64,000 nt of DNA from Zopfochytrium polystomum (lineage: Eukaryota > Chytridiomycota > Chytridiomycetes > Chytridiales > Chytridiaceae): contig JAIVFJ010000031.1 in the NCBI GenBank assembly GCA_025765615.1, positions 248,001 to 312,000 on the forward strand, in the 5' to 3' direction. The notes beneath the pieces were generated by a model, which searched no databases, was not told the origin of the DNA, and saw nothing but the letters and a program-made list of their open reading frames with translations. How positions within the stretch are numbered: the stretch's first letter is position 1; every line of letters begins with the position of its first letter. Made by a program: the position numbers and the translations under genes. This document shows positions 29,164 through 44,786 of this stretch, one piece after another.

Positions 29164-30733
29164 TTAGACAACAACGGCTCCCTCCATCTTCGGGCTGCCG
29201 GCGTTTGAACCGGGGTATGGTTCGACGATCGACGAAACGAGTTCGTACGCAACCTCGCCCATCTCCCCGAGATCACCGCCCAGGATCTCATCATCTTCAT
29301 CGACGCGGAGCTTCAGTCCGGGAATGTAGTTGATGATGGTCAGCAGGATGAACGAGCCGACGAACGAGTAGACGGCAATGGCGGTAGAGCCTGCAACCTG
29401 CCATCCAATCTGCACCCAGTGGCCATCGACGGCACCACCCGGCACGATCGTCACTGTATCCGAGTTGGTGCCGTCAAGAGTGGGGATCCACCGCTGAGCA
29501 AGGACGCCAGTGAGAACGTTTCCGAGGAAGCCGCCAATGCCGTGGACACCCCAGGCGTCGAGCGCGTCGTCAAAGCCGAAGAAACCCTTGATGCGGCAGG
29601 CAAAGTTGCAAACGATACCGGCGGCGGCTCCAATGATGATGGCGGCCCATGGCGCGACGAAACCGGAGGCGGGGGTGATGGCGACGAGGGCGGCGACGGC
29701 TCCGGAACAGAAACCAAGACCAGACATCTTGCGGGAGACGACGTAGTCGGTCAGTGGCCAGGCGAGGGCACCGGTGGCGGTGGCGATGTGAGTGACAGCT
29801 CCAGCCATGGCAGCTCGGGCGGTCCCCGCGACAGCGGAGCCGCCGTTGAACGCGAACCAACCGAACCAGAGGAGGGCGGTGCCAAGGAAAACGTTGGCAA
29901 GGTTGTGGGGCTTGAATTCTTCGGTGCCGACTCGGCGACGCTTGCCAAGGATGATGCAGTACGCAAGACCAGCAAAGCCAGAGGCAATGTGGACGGGACC
30001 TCCACCGGCGAAGTCGAGGCCACCAGTGCCGCAAGGAGCAGTGCCATCTGCGCCAGTGCTGATGCAGCTGAAGTTACGGATCCACCCGCGCCACGACCAG
30101 GTCCAGTAAGCGATAGGGTCGTAAATGACAGTGGTCCAGCAGAAAATGAAAATCAGCGCTGGAATAATTCGGACACGCTCCGCGACGGAGCCGAAGATGA
30201 GAGCACCGGTGATCGTTGCGAATTGCATCTGGTAAATGCAGAAGGTGATTGCGGAGACGGCGGGGGCAATGCGGAGAGCGTCGAAGCCGACACCAGTGAG
30301 GCCAAAGTGTGCGGCGTCACCGATGAATACACTTCCCGATGAGAACGCTTGTGATCCCTCGGAGAAAGCAAGGGAGAAGCCGAATATAACCCACTACAGG
30401 AAACAAATGGAGTTTAGGGCATTGCCAACACAGGACAAAGAACGAGGCCTCTGCATACCTGAATTGAGATGACGCACATGGCCGCCATGCAAAGCATTAT
30501 CATGGTCAGAGCGTTCTTTGACCGTGACATGCCGGAGTAGAAGAAACCGAGACCAGGTGTCATGACGAACACAAGGGCAGCTCCCCAAAGGAGGAACCCG
30601 TTGGAGGTTTGGTCCAACCTGAAGTTCGGCGCATACCAACGTGAGTCCAAAGCATTCGTGAAGATGTAGTTCGCAAAACGTACCCTCCAAGGGAAGGAAG
30701 GAACGGGTCAATTGTCGAGTTTGTGGTTGCCAT
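29164..30733 (-). CDS. Ammonium transporter (Amt/Mep family)
   Basis: Membrane channel/transporter for ammonium uptake. Three exons (30733-30684, 30618-30459, 30393-29164) give 479 residues, normal for the family, with no frame break. Motifs: LVFVMTPGLGFFYSGM, CIYQMQFATITGALIFG, YDPIAYWTWSWRGW, WFGWFAFNGGS, LDAWGVHGIGGFLGNVLTG with the conserved His, and about eleven hydrophobic segments. The Amt signature around FACRIKGFFGFDDALD is present. The cytosolic C-terminus (LKLRVDEDDEILGGDLGEMGE cut at its centre) resembles the regulatory tail of Amt trimers with its DxxxHGE-like region replaced by GGDLGEMGE. A 307-codon open frame on the opposite strand is a shadow of this GC-biased coding sequence. 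Confidence 0.96.
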
Positions 30734-31809
30734 CGCCAACTTCGCAGAACGAGAGGATGTCACAAGAAGAGGTCTTCGAGTTAGGATTTAATATCTTTTG
30801 ATGTGTCTGGAGTAGGAGCGGGAGAGACGGTGCGAGGCGCCGCTTTGATTTGAGTGCGTTGTTGAGACTGGGGGAGTGAGGGGTTTCGGGGCGTGAATAT
30901 ATATGGGAGCGAGTGTGGGGGGCGCAGGGATGGGCTTTGGACAGACAGGCACAAAATTCAGACAATCCCCTCCCCCCGTTGCGATAAGGGGTTTCCCCCC
31001 CTCGAAGGCTATCCATTGGTCCAGATAGCGTTGAAAACCGAAAGCGGACAGACAAACCCGCTTGTCTCTTTATCAGCAGTTCGTTCGTTGTCGAAGCTTT
31101 GATTTTGGCCGGCCAATCATTGGTTGCTGCGGTTCATTTGTTCATTTTGGCTGCTTCTGCTTTTGTCCGTTTGTCTCCAAAGCCATCACAAAATGGGGCC
31201 ATTGGAGGCCCAGCCAAGGTGTGGCGACGCACGAGCACGCTTTCTTGTGTGGCCTGCCTGCCCAAGATGCGAGATAACGAAGATAACAAGTGATCAGATG
31301 CGCAGAAGTGGCTCGAAGGGTCAGTGCCTCCCTTCCATGGTCTCAACCGGATCTCACACATATTCCCTTTGTCTCACACTCACATTCCTGTTATTGCAAT
31401 TGCTCATGGGTGTTCCTCTCTGCCACGCTCTTGGACTTGGACTGCACGCTTTGTTTTTCTGCAACTAGAAGAGGGATTGGACATAATATTGAACAGCAAA
31501 TGTGAAGATGCTGAAAACAGCAGGTGCGTTTGGTGTTGCTTAGTACCCGCCACTGCTGTGCAAAGGCTTCGATCTAATGCCCAACTTCCTATTGAGGAAA
31601 GCCATTTTGCTGCAGGCCAGACAATAACGGGTTTATTCAAGCTTAGTTAGCGGTTGAGCCAACACAATTCCCAAGCCGGACAAAAGTGTGCGAATTGTTC
31701 GGGTTTTCTCACGTCACAAGGCCATCACGAAAGACGGAAGACGGGCATAAACAAACAAATGGAAAGCAAAAAGGAAAGAAAATTAAAAAAAATAAAAAAA
31801 GAAAAGAAA
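30734..31809. promoter_or_regulatory. Divergent promoter region, ammonium transporter / METAP2
   Basis: About 1.1 kb between the starts of two divergent genes. It holds a G-rich block near 30900-30930 and a C-rich one near 30965-31003. Nitrogen-responsive GATA sites could be expected for an ammonium transporter, but I cannot assign one with confidence. Confidence 0.45.
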
Positions 31810-33964
<2,155 letters not shown>

Positions 33965-36900
33965 ATGCAAACAGCAGCCAAACCCGAACAAAGTTGGAAA
34001 CGAATAAGCCAAAAAAAAAAAAAAAAAAAAAAAAGAAACCCTTCTCTTCGAAATGTCATGATTGAGCCACAATAAAATGCTCGCCATTGCGTCACTACCA
34101 AAACTGCTGTCAAAAAGAAAAGGTCAAAAGACAGACTCAACAATTTCATTCAGCCTGGATCTTCTGTTTTTGATCCACCGAAGTACGTGGGGTTTTGGAG
34201 GTCACCCACTCCCTTTTCCCCAAAAGAAGACGCCGAATCATTTTCAACCGAGCCACCCTCCACTTCGTGCATGGTTACTCACCAAGCACCTTCGCCAGCA
34301 TTAGAACTGTGTTGGCATCATAAAAAGTCTTGCGTCCATGAGCCGAGGTCACGAAAATAATTTTGTTCTTATTCGTTCGTTGCTGGCGAGGTGACACAAT
34401 CAGTGAGCCAAGAGAAACACTCAACCTTGTGAGTCGCGCAACCGGATCACTGTACCCTCCTTAACACTCCAAACGGAAAACACCATCGAAAGAAAAAAAA
34501 AAAGTTGAAGAAATCGTCGGCTCACTTGCACGCATCGCTGAACTCAAAGAAACATTCACCGAAAAATGGACAAAACAAGGATACTCAGACAGGCTCTGTA
34601 ACCGAACGGGGGCAAGGAAGTTCGTCGAAGTGATCGCATTCAGTCGAGACAGCATTTGCTGATTTCCGCGATGGAGCCCAATGTTGGTGGCAAAACACCC
34701 GACGGATGAGAGGTTCGAAGAACGGGTGTGCCAAGAGCCCGGGCTTTGGAGCAAGTGTGCAGTTATGAATGAAATAACATTTCGTGGAAAACAACAGAAA
34801 ACGAGATAATGACTATAAAAAAAACTGACATGTCATCGGTGCTTGGACTCCGATTCAAGCTCCGACGAGCAGCGGGTCTGTCAGGCGGTCTGTCATCCTT
34901 CCACTGGGGGCCTGCCTCGCTCGTTGGATGTCTTCGCCGCGGGCCTGTCTGGCGGACCCCGCGCCCCATTGATCGTGACTGTGAATGTGCTGGCGGACCC
35001 GCCTGACCGTAGGACGCCTCCTCTCGACAAAGTCTACCACGCTTTACCCCTTATCCCTTCTCCCCACATCTGCATATCGCTGTCCGGCTGGCGTATTGGC
35101 TTCCTTTTGGGCACCAAGTGCCTCTTGCGCACTCTAAAACCTATGAGTCCAATGGTTTAATCGCTTCGGCCTACCCGTTTCTATCCTTGCACAGGTGTTG
35201 TCAGGCTTTGCTTGACGTGCCTACAGTCAGTCGATCCTTTGCTTTCTAACTTTTGGTGCCCGCCGATATTGCGCTGACTCACTGCAGTGCTATCGTGGGC
35301 GAAGCAAAACGGTCTACCAATCAAGCCGGAACCGAATATTCATGGTTTCTCACACCTTTTCATCGGCTATTTGTTTGCACAGGAGGTTGCGCACGATATG
35401 GCCTGGGCGAGCGCTGCTTGTTAGTGCTGGGGCAGCAACAAGCTTGGTTCGAGCGGAGCGTTTGCCCCGGCGAGTTTACCTGCTGGAACCCACTTGGCCC
35501 AAACTATATAAACTCGGTGCGCGAAGGTGCTCATCGTAAAGTCACAATCGTGGTTCGTCCTCCATCCCTTGTCGATTATTATCCCCTTGAACGCTCCTCC
35601 TCCTCTCCTCCTGCTCCCTCTCACCCTCCTCCCAATCCATACTCCCCCACCTCACATCATCTGCAGTGATGCCCTGAAATGTATACAGCCATTAGGCAAA
35701 CACCAAGCAGCGCTCGCGGGTGGTGGGTGGGAAGGGGAAGGTGGCGATGGTAATGGCGCGGACATCGAGAAGTGGGTGGATTCGACGGCTTTGGCCCAGC
35801 CGACGCCCGCGATCTCGTCGGAGAATCTTCCCTTTCCGTCCTACCCAACCCCTCCCCCGCGATCTGCATCTCCACGAATCCAAGGTCAACTCCACCCGCT
35901 GTTGGTGCACCTTGAACGGTTAATTTTGTTTTCTGGCGAACCCGCGCCGAGTAGCCTTTGGCGAACCATCCTTCCGAGTCGTGAATATCACCACTTCACT
36001 GTCGGCAACCCTCGACCACATTATTCAAGGTCTGAGTCCTCTGCCCCTCTGCGTCTGAAGCCTTTGGGCCAGTAACTTGGACTTTGTTAAGAATTTGCGA
36101 AAAGGTTCTAAGCCCTAAGTTGCTAAAAGGACATGAGGCAGTCGGCGCTCCTAATATTCTAAGTTTACCCTTCTGTGTGCTCCACTTTGGACGGCTAACT
36201 TGGAATTTTTGGAGACTCGACTAGAGCGCCCCTCATACTCTTTTTTGCTACTTCATTTTTCCCCTTCTCCTCGAATATCTGTAAGTTCCAAGTTTGCGCC
36301 CAACACTGCAAACACCCGCTTTCTTTGCCCGTAGCATTATATTTCTTGAGGACTTTCGGGAGTTGCCCATACATTTCTTTCTCTGACCCACGATTATCGC
36401 ACTTTGAGGTCCGCTTAAGTCTGAGTCTAATCCTCCGATGCGCAATCTACTTTGATGCGTATGGACGGTTAACTTGGAGTTTAAGAGGATTTCTGTCTTG
36501 CAAACTTTCCGCTTCTTGATTTTCTCGAATTTTCTTCATAGCAACCTTTTGTTTTCACGATGTGGCCAGTTCCGGTACCTCGATTGAAACAATTGCGAAT
36601 AAACGAAGGCTTAAGTCTACACAGAGGAATCAGGTCGCGCCAGTCCGTTCCACCTCTGCCACCCCCAGCAGCTGCCTCTGCCTGCTGCGAACATTGCGCT
36701 GACCTTCTAGACACGACCACTGACATCCTCGACCAACACAAGCGCGTCCGCCGGCTGTGTCACACCCCACACGCATATGACTCTCGCTTAACACGAGAGA
36801 TGCCAAGACTGGCTGCGCAACAGAACGCGTCCGATGCCGCCGAGACTTGGGTACTGTGGCGCGAGACAGTTGCATACAGGTTTTCACAAAACGGTACGAT

Positions 36901-37121
36901 GGAGGAAGGTATAAACATTGCAACGGCACCAATGCGCGCACAGCAAGTCCACCTTGAATGGTCTCAAACAGTGAAAGCTAAAGAGCGCTGGGCTGGAAAG
37001 AGATAATGATGTTTATCGACTGTTTTTATGGGTGACTGATCAAAACTGGCTGGTTCGAAAATGAAAGAAAGATGGGCCGAAATATATATCAAAAATCGAC
37101 AAAAAGGAACACGCACACAAG
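33965..37121. other. 3.2-kb region without a recognised gene
   Basis: A poly-A tract follows METAP2 at 34011-34034. I found no protein family in the small frames on either strand. Between about 35910 and 36480 a short degenerate motif resembling GGACGGYTAACTTGGARTT recurs (about 35914, 36072, 36189 and 36463), which may be remains of an old repeat. The 3' part should carry the HECT ligase promoter. Confidence 0.5.
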
Positions 37122-40100
37122 ATGATGCACTTTGGTGGAGAGTTCAAACAGCGGCGCGGCATCAACTTGGGCGGTTCAAGCACCGCACGCGCGGCCGCCG
37201 ATCGTGCCGAGTTGCTTCGCAAGGCGCAGGCGGAGCGCCAGCTGCGCGAGCGCGAACGCCTGCGTCTACGAGCCGCGGCCCGCATCCAGGCCTTCGTGCG
37301 CGGCCGATGGGCCGCCGCCGCCGCGCGCGCCGCACTGCGAGCCGAATGGGATCACATCATGGACGTTGGCCTGCTTGCCACCGCCACCGAGGCGGTCCTG
37401 GGCAGAGATGATCGCGCGTTGCGCAGATCGGCTGCGGCAGAGCGGATATCGTTGGCGACGGCCATGCTAGTCTTCTTTTACCGTGAACACATCGACGGAG
37501 ACCGGCTCGCATCGTTTTGCAGATGCGTAACTTCTGTCGACCCGCTCGTTTCAGGTGAGCTCTAACGCATGGGTGGCCCAGGCAAACCGTGAGGTGCATT
37601 CTCCAACGCTCGCGAACCTTTCCAGATCTTCCCCTCTTGTTCGTTCCGTTCGACTCTTCATGCTCTCGATGGCCGTTTCGATTACGCCAGTTTCTTAGCA
37701 TCGTCGTCAAAACTCTGAGGGATTGGGACAGGTACTCCACTTTCTGTGTGCGAAGTGCCTGCTCACGTTCCAGCGAGCAGTAGCCGAATGATCTCAGATT
37801 TGGAACCTGAATGCCTGACGCGAGTCGTGTCGATCGCTTTCTCGAACGATAACTGGCTCAAAGTGAGATCGTCACAATCAATGTGAGTACGTGAAATGAA
37901 TGAGAGCCTGCCAAAAATGTCGCTTACTTGGAAATCAGCCGTTCCTCCTTGATGGAGCGGTCATTGGCAGACGGAGTTCTAGTGTCCGTCAGCTCGTTAG
38001 TAGATTCATTCAGTGAAAAATCCACCTCGAACGCCATTTCATTCCTGTCTTCGCTTTTGCAAGAGTACGAAGACTACGCCGATCGGGAAAAGTTCATCAA
38101 GAGGTTGACAGAACTCTTTTGTCGCCCTTTACTCGTTGTGCAAGCTGGTTCCATTTGGACGCCCGACGTCACCAAACGACTGCCATTGATGGAGCTCCTA
38201 CTCTGCATTCGTAACGGCGACCTGAAGACTATTCTCGCAGTTGAAGATGAACCATTTGTGAGATGCATGCTGGGTTTGCTATCCAATCTTGCCAGTATGA
38301 ATATGATTGAAATCGTGACGGAATTGGCGAGTGATGTGGTAAATCATTACTTTCGAATAGCGGCACTCATTTAACAAGCATTGAAAGTCACATTACCTTC
38401 TTGCTCTGGAGCGAGTCATGTCGCTCCTTCCTGCACATTTGTCATCAGCTTTTGAAACCCCAGCCTCGTCTCCGATTGATGAGACCAGCGACGATGAAGA
38501 CGCGGAACAAGAAAGTGCAACCAACACCATTGCACCGGTTACTCTCTCCCTGATTACGAAGACCGCGTTCAGGGACTCGATCAAGCAGCTTGTGAGCGAA
38601 AGTCACGTACGCACTATTTCGAGGCTGAGCACGCGCACCAACCTGGGGACCGTCGCGTCTTACTTCAACCTTGTTTTCCGATGGTGGCCGTCACGGAAGT
38701 CGGCTGTTCTGAAAATTCTCCTGTACCAAGTAAATTCGCCCTTGCTGCTCGATGGTGTGGAGTACCTTCGAGGAACACTTCTGTGGGCGTCTTCGGAGTC
38801 GCGCAATTCAGCAGAGTGGACGACACTTCTGAATGGTGAGCTATTACACATCCTTCAAAACTAACTCTCGACAGATTCGTCAAACGAGCAAAGCTGGTCT
38901 ATGCTTGCCTTCCTGAGTGAACTTTTCAGTCGACTGCACCTCTCGATGGGAGATGACGAATTCTTCGGATCCAAAAACGCTGCTATGATTCCTCACCTCG
39001 TCAAGCTATCTGCAATTGGCAGGGTACTTCGTCCGTCCAATAGTTTGGAACAAGCTGACCGATTGAACAGAACGCTTGCTTCGTCCTTGTTTGGAGTCGA
39101 CAGTTTGAAAAAGAAGTGGGGCAGAACCGAAACTTCACGTCGACTATTGTCAGCTTTATCGAACAACTTTACGCGAGAGAGTGAGTGCGAAAACCACTTC
39201 TCATCACCGCTCATTTCCTTTCTACAGTTCTCGAAGGCCGTTCTGCCCCAAGGGACACTGGCTTATGGTGTCGGAGACAGACGCAGATGCTTTTGCTCAG
39301 CATGCGATGGTAGACAAGGATGATCCCATTTCCCCTGGTGCAACTCGCACAGTGATTGAATCCTGGCAAGCAGTCTTGGACAAGATTCCATTCGTAATAC
39401 CATTTTCCTCTCGTGTAAACATTCTTCGATCGTGGATTTCAAAAGACAAAGCGACGTAGGTCCAATGCTGCGAACTGCCGGCGATTCAGACTAACACTTT
39501 CATTCGTTAGCTATGGTATGGAAGAAGTAGGATGGATTCAGCCTCGGGCGAGAGTCACTATTCGAAGAGATCGAATTATTGAAGATGGCTTCGACCAATT
39601 GAATGCATTAGGTAAGTCGTAGAAGATCAATATTAATAGCCACAAAACGCCTGATGATTCTTGCAGGGCCAGCACTGAAACGGCGAGTCGCAATCACTTT
39701 TGTCAGTGATCAAGGTCTAGTAGAGGCAGGAATCGATGGAGGAGGTAATTGTCTGGGACGGTCGAGCCTTTGAACCTTGGCTGACGAACAATGCAGGCGT
39801 ATTCAAGGAATTCCTCACTGAGTGCGAGTTCGGAAATTGCCTGATTTGTAACTGACTTTTCGAATGAACTAGATTGTCCAAAGAAGTGTTCAGCCCAAAG
39901 GCTGGTCTCTTCGTATCGACGACGGAGAATCTCCTCTATCCAAGCACACAAGCCACAAACTCCGAGCAGTTTCGTAAGTTCCAGCGGTTGCGTTATTTGA
40001 TCACCAATGAACTCCTTGTAGACCAGAAACTGAAGTACATGGAATTCGTGGGTCGTGTGGTTGGAAAAGCCATTTATGAGGGGATTCTAATGGATGTTGG

Positions 40101-41120
40101 TTTTGCTGGCTTCTTTCTTGCAAAATGGCTTGGTCGGGCGAGTTACCGTAAGTTGCTGTGCGAGTTCTTTGGAAGAAGTTTATAACTGTTTTGTTCAAGT
40201 TGATGATCTTCCGAGCTTGGACCCAGTTCTTTACAATGGCTTGCTGGAATTGAAAACACACACTGGAAACGTTGAAGAAGACTTTTCACTAAACTTCACC
40301 TCGACAGAAGGTAATCCAATCAGGCCAATCAAGACATGCCTGTTTCTTATGTCTTTTCAAGAACTCATGGGAAGGAGGGAAGAAGTGGAGCTCATCCCAG
40401 GTGGAAGTGCGCTACCGGTGAACAATGAAAATCGCCTTGAGTATATTATTCGGATGGCGGATTATAAGTTAAACAAGCGCATTCGTCATCAGTCTGCTGC
40501 ATTTTTCTCCGGGTTGAAGTGAGTAAAAGCACCTCAGCTTATTTGTTAGTTGCTGAACTGGATGCCAGGGACTTGATCGATCCGCGATGGCTTCGGATAT
40601 TCAACCAGCAGGAACTGCAAATGCTCCTTGGCGGAGAAAATACACCAATCGATATTGCCGATCTCAAGAGGAACGTGGTGTATGGAGGGGATTTCCACGA
40701 GCAGCATCCAACAATGCGAAATTTTTGGGAAGTCGTTGAGGAGATGTCCGAAGAAAATCGCCGCCTGCTTGTAAAGTTTGTGACGAGTTGCGCGAGGCCA
40801 CCTCTGGTGAGACGGTAGCTTGCTTTCTTAGCGGCGGAGCCGGTAAAGTCCTTACATTGCTCACTTGTTTTCAGATGGGGTTTTCGGAACTGCGACCGAA
40901 CTTCTGTATTCGTCAGTCAGTTGAGGCGGAGGACCGACTGCGTAAGTTGATTTTATAATGGTCAAAGCTTTCGGTTGTATAATTGACCGGAATATTGGTT
41001 GCAGCGACTGCGTCTACCTGCGTAAATCTGCTAAAGTTGCCCGCTTACCGCGACAAGGAAACTTTAAAACAGAAGCTTAACTACGCGATTACATACGGTG
41101 CAGGGTTTGAATTGAGTTGA
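37122..41120 (+). CDS. IQ-motif HECT E3 ubiquitin ligase (UBE3B/Hul5-like)
   Basis: Transfers ubiquitin from an E2 to substrates through a thioester on its HECT cysteine. The N-terminus has RAEL-rich basic helices and an IQ calmodulin-binding motif ([13 protein letters not shown]). The middle is helical and poorly conserved up to [18 protein letters not shown], a signature of the UBE3B/UBE3C/Hul5 group. The HECT domain follows ([82 protein letters not shown]) with the catalytic cysteine in [12 protein letters not shown] and the end GAGFELS. About 14 short introns are removed; one of 47 nt at about 39023-39069 restores a frame that otherwise looks shifted. No unexplained frame change occurs in over 3 kb of coding sequence. 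Confidence 0.93.
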
Positions 41121-41329
41121 TGACGCCCTGTGAATGGGACTTTTTCTTCCTCGTTGTCATTTACATTTCGGGTGTTCGCTTGACGGCGGTTTATACAGTA
41201 TTCTCGGGTGTCATCAAAAGATTAAAGCATCCCACTCCATTCCTCCCAGCTCCCATTTGCATAATTATCCGGGTGATGTATTTCAAATAAAATGATGTTG
41301 CGTCACAACGCGGAAACCCCAATCGAAGA

Positions 41330-44019
41330 TCATAACGCATCAAAATTGATGGCATGAATAAGGGTTCTCTTTTCAAGCTCGTCTTCCCGCTGTGGTTCGG
41401 CAAAAAAAAGAAAGAAAAAAAAAGGGGGTGAGATACAAAAACAAGCTCGAGACACTTACCCTTTCTACCACATATAACCCTGCCACAATAATTGAAAGAA
41501 CCAAAGCGCAAATACATAATGTCAGTAAAACGAATGCGGCGTAACCACTTGGATTGACAAAAAGCTCCAGTCGCCACCTAAACGGAACTTGTTAAATCGA
41601 AGAAGGTGGTTGTTCAATTGACGCACGTTGAGGAATCTTCCACCCCAGACGGCTGATACGGAACGATGATGAGCTGGGAGTTCGGAATGACACCCTGGTA
41701 TGTTGCGATGCTGTTGCTCTGCATAATCGGGCCACAAGGAAGTGTTTTATAATTGCGAAGAGAGTGTCGGCGGCCAAACCTGATTGCGAGAGACGCCCAC
41801 AACGAGCATCTCGATGTAGTTGTTTGTTCGACCCAGCCCGAAGAGAGTGTAGGGAGTCTGAAGCGAGCCGTAGGCAGTTTGAGGCATTTGCACCACTGTC
41901 GACCAGCAGCAGTTAGGCGCTGTACGCACAGAAAACCCAAAAAACCCAAAAAACGAGCGCATACCCTGTGTCGACCGTATCTGGCCAGACGTGTCCGTAA
42001 CTACGCACGAACGACCAAATCAGCGCCATCTCAAAACCAATCTTTCGCGTTAGACGTTACCAGTATACTTAATCGACGCTCCAACGTAATTGACTCCGTA
42101 TGGCTGTCAAAAGGTGGAAGTTAGATGCATTGAACGATGAGCAGAGCAAGCACCTTCTGAATGGCAGGCTGGTCTTTACAGTTTGGGCATACACCGTTCA
42201 AAACTTTGACAATATCAGACTCAAAGTAGATCTCGAACAAATGAGACTCACCTAATGCCTTCAAGAAGAATGCATCGTTGTAAAAGTTGTTCAAGTATAC
42301 GGAGTTCCATTGCCGCAGTTCGTTCTCTCGAGATACGACGATGTCCAAGGTTCCCTTTGAGGCGGAGGCGCAATCAATCGCGGAACAAACTCTGGATATT
42401 ACTCACGTCCTCGTCAACATCAAAAAATGCTGCGCGGATTATTTTTCCGCTTTCCTTGTTCAAATCCTCCGTTCCCGACATCACTGGTGTGAACGCTCGC
42501 CGTCCGCGAAAGAGGTCACGAACTGTGCATACAGTCTTTCCACATGGAATGGACTGCAGAAGACGCAAATGAGATCCTGAAGCCGATGTTGTGATCACAA
42601 GAAGGTCGGGAAACCCGTCATTGTTGAAATCGCCTGAGGAGAGGTTTGTGAGATTTGCGCGAAAGGCGATTCTGTGTCCCCACACCTATTCGTATGGGCA
42701 GTGGCAACCCGTCCAGTCCTAGCTGAAGCCTCTCGTCTTGAGGCAGAAACTCAGAAATGGGGAGCCCAGAGCTGAGTTCGAAGCTAAAATCGTCATCAGG
42801 ACTGCAGAGTTGATCGATTGAACGGCAGCTGGTTGCCGTTGTTGATTTGCACAAAGGTTTCTGCTTGTTGTACGCAATGTTGATGAAGCAATTTCCTTTC
42901 GACAAGCAGGATGGATAGATGAGGTCAATGGTTCCATCAGCATCTAAGAATAAACCGTCAGGTTCCCCAATTCACAAAAACGATGGATGCAAACCAATGT
43001 CTGCGAGGGCTATCTGCCCAGACCCCTCCGGCAGCGTCAAATGGTCTCCCGGAGTGTACGGTCCCGACTTTTGGTTGATCCACGTCTCCACTCGCGTGGT
43101 CTTTGTTTTTGAGTCGTGGCAGTAAAGTAAAATGTCTGCGAGGCAGTCGCCATTGAAATCCGCAAAGCCGCTCGAGTGCGGGTCAGATATCTGGCATGCA
43201 TGCTCTCCGGAAGTGGAGTTCCTTAGCTGGACAGGGGTTCTGGGAAGGTCTCAGCTGTGGTGCGCAAATGCAAATGTAAATGCAAATGCTGTCACTCACG
43301 CGGTGGGATTTGAAAGAAAGCTCCAGTGAGTCAGAGTTTTGTTGGCAGCTGAGACTCCGAGAAGACCAGGCTCCATTCGCCCGAAAAAGTCGACCATGAA
43401 GGGCTGCGCTGTTGACGACGACGGTAGTGGCACTGCTGTCGTATCTGACAAAGGGAGACGACACCTTAGTACAGGTTGATCAGGCCAAAACTGCCTTACT
43501 GAATCCATCTTTGCCATTTCCGAGGTACACAGCGAGTTCCAGCTCTTCCGGGTACCATCTCTTCGAGTCCTCACCGACCAACAACACATCGAGGCGACCG
43601 TCCAAATTGAAGTCCGCCGGAATGACGTTATCGATAATGTACTTCGATGGCCGGTTCAAATCGAGCGACAGCGTCGCATTAGGGAGACGCTCAAAGCTGT
43701 ACGCCTTTCGGTTCCAGATGTGCACGGACACTGTGTGCGCTCGGCTATCGAGGACGAACACGTCCATTAGCTTATCGCCGTTGAAGTCCCCAAACGCAGC
43801 GACGACGCCGTCGATCGATGAGAGGCCCACATCCACCGCAAAGATCCCCGATCCTGGTAACGTAGGCTTTTTTGCTACGGCCAGCGAAGCCATTGATCCA
43901 GCCAGGACTGTGGCGAGAGCGATCCTCGCCGCGGATAGGGCGGGCCGGCGGGATCGCGATGAGGCCACCATTAACGAAAAGATTTCAACGATGGCGATCG
44001 TCAAACAAACTCCAGCCAT
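41330..44019 (-). CDS. ITFG1/TIP-like FG-GAP membrane protein
   Basis: Type I membrane protein of the T-cell immunomodulatory protein (LINKIN) family, thought to act in cell adhesion; its role in fungi is unknown. An N-terminal signal/anchor is followed by FG-GAP-like repeats ([77 protein letters not shown]). Then come the family hallmarks [35 protein letters not shown] and [16 protein letters not shown], one transmembrane helix ([20 protein letters not shown]) and a short tail ending HAINFDAL, like the animal FHFDAM end. About a dozen exons join cleanly. The start codon is only 58 bp from the Sec66 stop on the same strand. Confidence 0.93.
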
Positions 44020-44076
44020 ATTAGTTTATTTTCATAGACCAGCACCTTCACGCGGTGCACACGGTGCATTTAGATT

Positions 44077-44662
44077 TCATACTTCCTTGTTCGCCGCCGC
44101 CTTCGCCGCCGCCATCGCTTGCGCCTGCGCTTGCTGCTGAAGCAGGTTCGAGGCCTCCTGGAAGATGGATTTGCCCCAGCCTGTCCGGTACACTTCCGCC
44201 TCTTCGACAACCTGGAGCGGCCCAGCAGAGAAATGAAAGGCAGGCACTAAGCATCGCCCTGTCGTTACGAGAAGGCTTGATAGTTACCTCGACCATCTCC
44301 GCCTCCAGCTCTTTCTCTGCCTTCAGTATCAGCGAGAGCATGTTCTCCCCAAGCACACCCGTTTTGACGAGATTCTGCAGGGAGGGCTTTTCGTCTCTGA
44401 TCATGATTAACCGTTGGACGTCGACGAGCGCTCTCCGCATCAGCGCGATGGAGAGGAGCTTGAGGCCGTGCTCGTCCTCGGGGGAGTACATCTCGGTCAG
44501 CTCGTCGTACTGGAGGCGGGCAATGTGCTCCGGAAAGTAGGCGGCGGCAGCATTTTGGACGGCGGCCATGTGAGCTGCGTCTTCAAAAATTTCAATTTCT
44601 GGGCCTCTGAAGATCAGACAAACGAGAGAGGGCTTGTTGTTGTTGTCGTTCGTCGTTGTCAT
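44077..44662 (-). CDS. SEC66: Sec66-like subunit of the Sec63 translocation complex
   Basis: Sec66/Sec71 is a fungal ER membrane subunit that helps Sec62/Sec63 in post-translational import. Two visible exons, joined by an intron at about 44284-44220, encode ALMRRALVDVQRLI, QNLVKTGVLGENMLSLI and EKELEAEMVE/VVEEAEVYRTGW, aligned in order with yeast Sec66 (ALLNRGAESVRR, YKNGSIGEDYW, EVKLIELEF, EAERLQPGW). The tail is Gln/Ala-rich. The model lacks the N-terminal membrane span of yeast Sec66. The sequence before RGPEIEIFED ends in a good acceptor-like pyrimidine run (TCTGATCTTCAG), so a further 5' exon carrying the span may lie upstream, overlapping the divergent Sds3 gene. The start given here is therefore tentative. 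Confidence 0.82.
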
Positions 44663-44677
44663 CGGACCGCTCGCACC

Positions 44678-44755
44678 ATGATGAAAGTCGAAGGTGAGGA
44701 GGTGGCGCTGGTGGGGAAGCGCCCTCGCGCAAAGAGAGGGGCGGCGGGCTTTTCG

Positions 44756-44786
<31 letters not shown>

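Noticed and set aside
29419..30342. 307-codon open frame antisense to the ammonium transporter
   Set aside because: It is a shadow caused by codon bias of the real gene; composition is Asp/Gly-rich with no family.
39020..39190. Apparent -1 frame change in the HECT ligase before QLYARDSRRPF
   Set aside because: A 47-nt intron with donor GTACTT, a CTGAC branch-like sequence and acceptor AACAG joins the two frames exactly.
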